In this document: one piece after another, positions 1 to 3,731 of the stretch | Position numbering within the stretch: the first letter of the stretch is position 1 | Layout of the letters: each line of letters starts with the position of its first letter | Assembly (NCBI GenBank): GCA_027297485.1 | Contig: JAPUHZ010000505.1 | Location: forward strand, 1-6,842 | Direction: 5' to 3' | DNA length: 6,842 nucleotides | From: Deltaproteobacteria bacterium | GTDB lineage: Bacteria > Desulfobacterota_B > Binatia > UBA9968 | Translations under genes and position numbers: made by a program | The notes under the pieces: model-generated | The model's database searches: none | The model's input: the letters and a program-made list of their open reading frames with translations, nothing else | What the model was told of the DNA's origin: nothing

Positions 1-420
1 AAGGGGAGTCAAAACAGTGAGAAAAAAGGATGAGAGCGAACTGTCGGGAGAAAAATTCAGCGAGAGAAGGAATTTTAGAACCAGCACGCTACCAAACGCC
101 AAGAGGATATTGGTCATAGGCCCGGCCAGGGCCACCCATATCATGTCCCTCTTGGGATGATTCAAGTTATTGAAGTTGACTGGCACAGGCTTAGCATAAC
201 CAAAAAGAAAGGGAGAATGAGCGACGATCAAGAGCAGGGGTAGGAGGACAGTTCCGAAAAGATCGATATGCGAGATTGGGTTCAGGGTCAATCTTCCCAT
301 GCGAGCCGCCGTCGGGTCCCCAAGTCGGAAGGCTACCCATCCATGAGCCACCTCGTGGAACACAATAGCCATCAGGATCGGCAAGGCCCAAATAGCGATC
401 TGACGTATTGTCTCTTCCAT
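1..420 (-). CDS. Site-2 protease family (M50) intramembrane zinc metalloprotease, N-terminal part
   Basis: This gene is cut by the left window edge, so only the first 140 residues are visible. The N terminus is a hydrophobic segment (about residues 7-24) running into HEVAH at 22-26, the HExxH zinc and catalytic motif of peptidase family M50, which cleaves substrates within the inner membrane. Other conserved stretches are LGDPTAARMGRLTLNP (33-48), HIDLFGT (51-57), GYAKPVPVN (74-82) and NHPKRDMIWVALAGPMTN (87-104). They match the small, PDZ-less site-2 proteases. The third zinc ligand, in the distal NPDG-like motif, lies outside the window. I chose the ATG at 418-420 because the family N terminus begins there. 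GGAG directly abuts it, which is poor Shine-Dalgarno spacing. A GTG seven codons upstream is the alternative, and an in-frame stop lies near 472-474. The substrate is unknown. It lies 104 bp downstream of the HEFCHH protein on the same strand. Confidence 0.93.
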   Translation of the reverse strand, partial: MEETIRQIAIWALPILMAIVFHEVAHGWVAFRLGDPTAARMGRLTLNPISHIDLFGTVLLPLLLIVAHSPFLFGYAKPVPVNFNNLNHPKRDMIWVALAGPMTNILLAFGSVLVLKFLLSLNFSPDSSLSSFFLTVLTPL

Positions 421-470
421 CTCCGTGCTTTTCTGATCCACTACGATGCGGCTCAGTGTCCTTTCAGTGA

Positions 471-499
471 TTCATACGGTAGTCAATAAAAAAACTCAA
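471..499 (-). promoter_or_regulatory. Weak candidate sigma70 promoter for the site-2 protease
   Basis: Read on the minus strand, TTGAGT (499-494) and TATGAA (476-471) are separated by 17 bp and each matches four of six consensus bases. The site would start RNA roughly 45 bp before the protease ATG. It overlaps the T tract of the candidate terminator just upstream. Support is pattern only, and chance matches of this quality are common. Confidence 0.18.
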
Positions 500-510
500 G
501 GTTTTCCCTG
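488..510 (-). terminator. Candidate Rho-independent terminator after the HEFCHH protein gene
   Basis: On the minus strand the sequence CAGGG-AAAA-CCTTG (510-497) can fold into a 5-bp stem with one G-U pair and an AAAA tetraloop. Two bases later comes a run of seven T (494-488). It begins 15 bp after the stop codon at 527-525, a normal terminator position. The stem is short, so termination may be partial. If active, it would separate transcription of the 525-1028 gene from the site-2 protease. Confidence 0.38.
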
Positions 511-524
511 TTCTCTCTCTCTTA

Positions 525-1028
525 CTACCCTCGGTGACTTCTCATCATCTGATGAACGAGACTGGACTCCCGCCTGTAGAAACCATTAGTGTGAAAGGAT
601 TCTGTGAGCGCAAGTAACTCATAGTCTAGGTGGTGGCAGAATTCATGGATCAGTGTCCTGAGAAACGTCCGCAAGGCGACGACCTGACGGCGCTTCGCGG
701 TGCGCATCCAGACTGTGATCCTGGCGCGCCTGCCGGCATGCTTGGGGGTATAGAGACCATGGAGTTCACCCCAGCTCCTGGAAGGCCGCATCGCCATTAC
801 TTCAACCCGGACAGGATAGATTTTGAGACTATCCGCGAGGGCAGATACAATCTCCTGGCAGGCGGCTTCCGTCTTCCGGCGGTCCTCGTCTTGCAGCACC
901 CTGGCCATTTTCTCCACCAGTGGGCCGAGAGTGGCTATTGCGAGCATCTCAATGGAACTGATCTCATCACTTAGCCGGTAGATACGTTGTTGAGCGCGCG
1001 TCAGGCGATTGTAGTAAGCAAAGACCAT
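525..1028 (-). CDS. Small zincin-like metalloprotein (HEFCHH; SprT/YgjP-like ligand pattern)
   Basis: The product is 167 residues, with no signal peptide or membrane segment, so it is probably cytosolic. I do not recognise a named gene. Residues 10-65 are mostly helical and charged. Residues 70-120 look like a mixed region rich in Arg and Lys. The key feature is LIHEFCHHLD (126-135): HExxH with His128, Glu129 and His132, the zinc site of zincins. Thirteen residues later comes His146 in FHTNGFY, which fits the H-x-x-x-F-[WY/K] third-ligand motif of the SprT/YgjP/WLM metalloprotein group. Glu154 is a less likely gluzincin-type alternative. The ATG at 1028 is the first start after an in-frame TAA 18 bases upstream and has no clear Shine-Dalgarno. 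The gene lies upstream of the site-2 protease on the same strand and is divergent from the solute-binding protein gene. Peptidase activity and substrate are inference; the metal site is well supported. Confidence 0.82.
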   Translation of the reverse strand: MVFAYYNRLTRAQQRIYRLSDEISSIEMLAIATLGPLVEKMARVLQDEDRRKTEAACQEIVSALADSLKIYPVRVEVMAMRPSRSWGELHGLYTPKHAGRRARITVWMRTAKRRQVVALRTFLRTLIHEFCHHLDYELLALTESFHTNGFYRRESSLVHQMMRSHRG

Positions 1029-1045
1029 GAACGCTACCGAGGCTT

Positions 1046-1075
1046 ATTGTAACGTAGGCGGCCTAGGAAAGATAA
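1046..1075 (-). promoter_or_regulatory. Weak candidate promoter for the HEFCHH protein gene
   Basis: On the minus strand a good -10 hexamer, TACAAT (1051-1046), lies 17 bp upstream of the ATG at 1028. The best -35 is poor: TTATCT (1075-1070) at 18-bp spacing. The predicted start near 1039 would leave a leader of only about 11 bases, consistent with the missing Shine-Dalgarno. A short inverted repeat, TAGGC-G-GCCTA (1055-1065), falls inside the spacer and could be an operator, but arms this short arise easily by chance. Confidence 0.25.
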
Positions 1076-1076
1076 T
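1047..1076 (+). promoter_or_regulatory. Alternative weak plus-strand promoter upstream of the solute-binding protein gene
   Basis: TTGTAA (1047-1052) and GATAAT (1071-1076) are spaced 18 bp apart, with four and five consensus matches. It would give a leader of about 145 bases that includes the 14-bp palindrome at 1134-1147. It overlaps the minus-strand candidate for the divergent gene, so at most one of the two may be real. Confidence 0.2.
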
Positions 1077-1123
1077 ACTTGCAGGGAGCCGGGGAGTTGT
1101 CTGCGTTGACCCATATGGAATCG

Positions 1124-1147
1124 CTGGATCTTTCTGGATGCATCCAG
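1124..1147. promoter_or_regulatory. Perfect 14-bp palindrome with an extra half-site; candidate operator
   Basis: CTGGATGCATCCAG (1134-1147) is identical to its reverse complement. A further direct copy of the half-site, CTGGATC (1124-1130), lies exactly 10 bp, about one helical turn, upstream. The element sits in the divergent intergenic region, 18 bp upstream of the best -35 of the solute-binding protein gene. That is a typical place for a dimeric regulator. The regulator is unknown and none is encoded in the window. With no spacer between arms it would make a poor RNA hairpin, so a DNA-binding site is the better reading. Confidence 0.4.
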
Positions 1148-1164
1148 TAGTATCAGGCCGTATA

Positions 1165-1193
1165 TTGAAACGCCACCATTAGGAATCTAAACT
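1165..1193 (+). promoter_or_regulatory. Candidate sigma70 promoter of the solute-binding protein gene
   Basis: TTGAAA (1165-1170, five of six) and TAAACT (1188-1193, four of six) are separated by the optimal 17 bp. Transcription would start near 1200, leaving a leader of about 27 bases that just contains the strong Shine-Dalgarno. This is the best promoter match in the divergent region. Confidence 0.4.
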
Positions 1194-1210
1194 TAATCAT
1201 TGGCAGTCTT

Positions 1211-1218
1211 AAAGGAGG
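1211..1218 (+). promoter_or_regulatory. Strong Shine-Dalgarno that fixes the ATG at 1227
   Basis: AAAGGAGG, nearly the full anti-16S complement, ends 8 bases before the ATG at 1227. An in-frame TTG at 1200 lies upstream of this site and has no ribosome binding site, so the shorter reading starting at 1227 is preferred. Confidence 0.85.
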
Positions 1219-1226
1219 CTAACGGC

Positions 1227-2237
1227 ATGCTTCGTATAAATGCTCGTAACCTTTCACCATTTCTTCTCCTTTTCTGGATAGGCTTTTTTATCCACGCTTG
1301 GCCTTTGTCCGCGGAAAGCAGGTTGGAAGCAGAGGCAAGGAAAGAAAAAGGCAGGATTGTCTGGTATACCTCTCTTAACATTACCACCAGCAAACCGATC
1401 GTGGATCGCTTTCAGAAAAAATATCCCTTTATGAAGGTGTCCCTTTACCGCGCCAGCGCAGAGAGAATTTTGAACAGGGTGATGACTGAAGAGAGGGCAG
1501 GCAGCTCGCGTTTTGACGTCGTTTCGTCCCAGGCAGTCTTTTATTTTAAGCACGTCGGATTGCTATCGCAATATCGCTCCCCTGAAGCGAAGGCCTACCT
1601 CAAAGAGTTTTACGACCCGGAGGGATACTGGGTCATGTTTTTTGCGAACCAGTTCGCTATCGGTTACAACACGAAATTAGTTCCGAAGGAGCATGCCCCC
1701 AAGGACTGGTGGGATCTACTTCACCCCAGGTGGCGTGGAAAAATAGGAATGGATGCGGAAGAATTTCTCTGGTACGGCGGCATGTTGAAATATATGGGCG
1801 AAGAAAAAGGCCTAAAGTTAATGAAGAAACTTGCGCAGCAAGATATTCATTGGCGCCGGGGACATACTTTAATCGCCCAGATCATGGCTGTAGGCGAGTT
1901 TTCTGTTGCCATCATCTACACTCATAGAATTGATGACATGCGTAGCAAAGGGGCCCCGGTGGAGTGGGTTCGGACCGCTGACCCCATTCCTCTTGGAGTG
2001 AGCGGGATGGGAATATCAGCCAAGACAAAGGCACCTGCCTCCAGCCGTCTCTTTATGGATTTTGCCCTCTCGCCGGAAGCACAGTCGGTCATAGTAAAGT
2101 CAGGTCGAAACTCAGGGAGAAAGGAAATGCAGAGGGGGAAAAAAGGGTTGAAAATCGTTCCTATCCCGCCTGAGGTACTTAGGAATGTTAACCGCTACGC
2201 AAAGGAGTTTAACGAGATCTTTCACAGCAGCAAATAA
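1227..2237 (+). CDS. Exported ABC-type solute-binding protein, Fe3+/spermidine/phosphonate-type superfamily
   Basis: The product is 336 residues from the ATG with the strong Shine-Dalgarno. Residues 1-29 form a Sec signal peptide: Arg at 3 and 7, a hydrophobic core at 11-24, and probable cleavage after LSA (27-29). There is no lipobox cysteine, so it should be soluble in the periplasm. The mature start carries the family signature with an EARKEKG.IVWYTSL run (36-50). RFQKKYP (61-67), FDVVSS (96-101), GYNTKLVP (146-153), WWDLLHPRWRGKIGM (161-175) and FALSPEAQSVIVKSGRNSGR (279-298) all fit type-II periplasmic binding proteins of the SBP_bac_1/SBP_bac_6 group. Length is normal. The paired tyrosines that bind iron in FbpA are not seen where expected; only one occurs, in AIIYTHR (228-234), so the ligand cannot be named. 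No permease or ATPase gene is adjacent, so it is an orphan. The FGE-like gene follows after 45 bp and is probably co-transcribed. Confidence 0.92.
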   Translation: MLRINARNLSPFLLLFWIGFFIHAWPLSAESRLEAEARKEKGRIVWYTSLNITTSKPIVDRFQKKYPFMKVSLYRASAERILNRVMTEERAGSSRFDVVSSQAVFYFKHVGLLSQYRSPEAKAYLKEFYDPEGYWVMFFANQFAIGYNTKLVPKEHAPKDWWDLLHPRWRGKIGMDAEEFLWYGGMLKYMGEEKGLKLMKKLAQQDIHWRRGHTLIAQIMAVGEFSVAIIYTHRIDDMRSKGAPVEWVRTADPIPLGVSGMGISAKTKAPASSRLFMDFALSPEAQSVIVKSGRNSGRKEMQRGKKGLKIVPIPPEVLRNVNRYAKEFNEIFHSSK

Positions 2238-2252
2238 TCAGCTGCTTTATTT
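2226..2252 (+). terminator. Weak hairpin with T-rich tail across the solute-binding protein stop codon; possible attenuator
   Basis: AGCAGC (2226-2231) and GCTGCT (2241-2246) form a perfect 6-bp stem with a 9-base loop containing the TAA stop. The tail TTATTT follows. The stem is short and the T tract is interrupted, so full termination is unlikely. It might reduce expression of the downstream gene or protect the 3' end of the upstream message. Confidence 0.22.
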
Positions 2253-2282
2253 CCCGGTAGAGTTTGCTGGCTGGAAGTAGCC

Positions 2283-2810
2283 ATGCCTAAAGACAAGGAT
2301 CGCCATTCGTCCAGGCCGATCTCTTTCATCGGTGTGATTCTGTCGCTCCTATTTTTTCCCACTAGCATGCCTCTGGATCCCCTCGAAGTGACGAACCGAG
2401 ATTACATGAGTTTCACTCAGGCTACAGGGCATTCACCCCCTGAATACTGGCTCAAAGGGCGCTATCCACCAGGCATGGAGAATGAGCCGGTCGTCTTGGT
2501 AACCTGGCATGACGCAGCGGCTTATTGTCAGTGGGCAGGGGAAAAACGCCTCCCGACTGTGGACGAGTGGATGGCTGTCTGTCAAGCAGGAAGGCTAGAG
2601 AAGCAGGGAGACGTGTGGGAGTGGACCTCGACCGATGTTCCCGCTGAAATGGGAACTTTCAAGGCCCTCTGCGGTCCCAAGGGGACCTGCGACTGCTCTC
2701 ATCGGTATCACCCGGACTGGAAAAACATGGTCAAAGGTTTCCGCTGCGCTCAAGGTTCGCTTCATATGGCGAGAATAGGGAGGTTATTGCGCAGCGAAAA
2801 TCGACCTTAA
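2283..2810 (+). CDS. Compact exported FGE-sulfatase/SUMF1-family domain protein
   Basis: The product is 175 residues. Residues 11-28 form a signal peptide or N-terminal anchor (SFIGVILSLLFFPTS after a charged start), so it should act outside the cytoplasm. The rest shows formylglycine-generating-enzyme-like signatures: LEVTNRDYMSF (34-44), PPGMENEPVVLVTWHDAAAYC (62-82), RLPTVDEWM (89-97), GDVWEWTS (109-116) and KGFRCA (151-156). Against the usual layout it lacks the N-terminal 'PAG.F.MG' region and the central YPWG...N...G...DMAGN stretch: RLPT..EW runs almost directly into VWEWTS. The cysteines Cys130, Cys136 and Cys138 form C-x5-C-x-C, and Cys155 follows. By hand alignment from the GFRC end, the C-x4-C copper pair of true FGE is not reproduced, so sulfatase activation is doubtful. 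A structural, ligand-binding or EgtB/PvdO-like role is possible. GGAAG lies 5 bases before the ATG. The frame is intact. Function is unknown. Confidence 0.85.
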   Translation: MPKDKDRHSSRPISFIGVILSLLFFPTSMPLDPLEVTNRDYMSFTQATGHSPPEYWLKGRYPPGMENEPVVLVTWHDAAAYCQWAGEKRLPTVDEWMAVCQAGRLEKQGDVWEWTSTDVPAEMGTFKALCGPKGTCDCSHRYHPDWKNMVKGFRCAQGSLHMARIGRLLRSENRP

Positions 2811-2816
2811 CTTTCG

Positions 2817-3731
2817 TTATTTCCTAGAGGCCCTTTCCCGCGGATGATATTTACGATGGACCTCCTTGAGGTGGGTGCGATTCAAGTGAGTATAAATTTG
2901 GGTGGTAGAAATATCCGAATGGCCTAACATGGCCTGAACCGAGCGGAGATCCGCGCCGCCTTCCAAAAGGTGAGTGGCAAAGGAATGGCGTAAGGTATGC
3001 GGTGTCACCCTTTTTTCGATCCCTGCAGCCAGGGCATAGCGCCGGATCAACTTCCAAAAGCCTTGGCGTGTCAACGCCTTTCCTGAACGCGTAAGAAAGA
3101 GAAAGGGACACGCACGCCCTTGAAGCAACTTCGGTCTAACCTCCTTGAGATACCGCAGAAGCCCTTCTCTGGCCCACCTTCCGAAAGGGACCAGGCGGAC
3201 TTTCGCCCCTTTCCCTCGGACGGTCAGGTAATCCCCTTGAAGATTGATCTGATGCGCTTGCAGAGAGACCAGCTCTGAGACCCTAACTCCTGTGGCATAG
3301 AGAAGCTCTATCATCGCTTGATCCCGTTTCCCCAGTGGCTTCGAAGGGTCCGGCTGAGTTAATAGCCTCTGTACCTCCTCCCGACCTAAGATATGGGGCA
3401 GTTTTCTGGACGCACCATGCAACAAAAAGGAGGGGACCAGGTTCTCTCCGACAATCTCCTCCTTTTCCAAAAACCGGTAAAGTTGACGCAGGGCTACAAC
3501 GTTACGGGCAATCGAACGCACGCTCAGTCCCCGCCCCCGCAGCCAGGACAGGTAAGAACGCAAGTGGACAGTCTGGCTCTCTTCCCAGGCTTTAACTCCC
3601 CGCCTGTTCAGAAAATTGGCCAGCCGATTGAGGTCTCGGCTATAGGCCTCCAGGGTATTTCGCGCCAGCCCTTTCTCAACAGTGAGCATGTTGAGAAAGG
3701 AATCAATGTGCGGGCTGAGGGATTCTTTCAT
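2817..3731 (-). CDS. xerD: Site-specific tyrosine recombinase XerD (chromosome dimer resolution)
   Basis: The product is 304 residues, close to the usual 298. The N-terminal SAM-like core-binding domain spans about residues 5-90 (LTVEKGLARNTLEAYSRDL at 16-34). The catalytic domain spans about 112-298. All catalytic residues are visible: Arg150 in ATGVRVSEL, Lys174 in VRGKGAK, His245 and Arg248 in PHTLRHSFATHLL, His271 in LGHSDISTTQIYTH, and the nucleophile Tyr280. Their spacing matches E. coli XerD (R148, K172, H244, R247, H270, Y279) nearly residue for residue. The protein acts with XerC and FtsK at dif sites to resolve chromosome dimers at division. XerC is the alternative name, but the overall pattern favours XerD. 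The ATG at 3731 lies inside the end of glnD (29-bp overlap) with GGAAG directly abutting, so translation is probably coupled to glnD. It converges with the FGE-like gene with 6 bp between stops. No clear terminator follows. Confidence 0.95.
   Translation of the reverse strand: MKESLSPHIDSFLNMLTVEKGLARNTLEAYSRDLNRLANFLNRRGVKAWEESQTVHLRSYLSWLRGRGLSVRSIARNVVALRQLYRFLEKEEIVGENLVPSFLLHGASRKLPHILGREEVQRLLTQPDPSKPLGKRDQAMIELLYATGVRVSELVSLQAHQINLQGDYLTVRGKGAKVRLVPFGRWAREGLLRYLKEVRPKLLQGRACPFLFLTRSGKALTRQGFWKLIRRYALAAGIEKRVTPHTLRHSFATHLLEGGADLRSVQAMLGHSDISTTQIYTHLNRTHLKEVHRKYHPRERASRK

Noticed and set aside
630..974. A 114-codon plus-strand frame opposite the HEFCHH protein.
   Set aside because: It is antisense to the zincin coding region, has no family signature, and lacks a convincing ribosome binding site.
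1055..1065. TAGGC-G-GCCTA inverted repeat as a firm operator.
   Set aside because: Five-base arms are expected by chance in a region this size. It is kept only as a remark under the weak minus-strand promoter.
1200..1226. TTG at 1200 as the start of the solute-binding protein.
   Set aside because: The strong Shine-Dalgarno at 1211-1218 would lie inside the coding region. The ATG at 1227 has ideal spacing and gives a proper signal peptide.
2283..2810. The FGE-like gene as a pseudogene.
   Set aside because: It lacks parts of the family domain, but the frame is intact, it has an export signal and ribosome binding site, and the remaining motifs are undamaged. Compact subfamily is the better reading.
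2817..3731. The tyrosine recombinase as a sign of an integrated phage, integron or genomic island.
   Set aside because: Length, catalytic spacing and operon position with glnD match housekeeping XerD. No att-like repeats, tRNA or cargo genes are seen.
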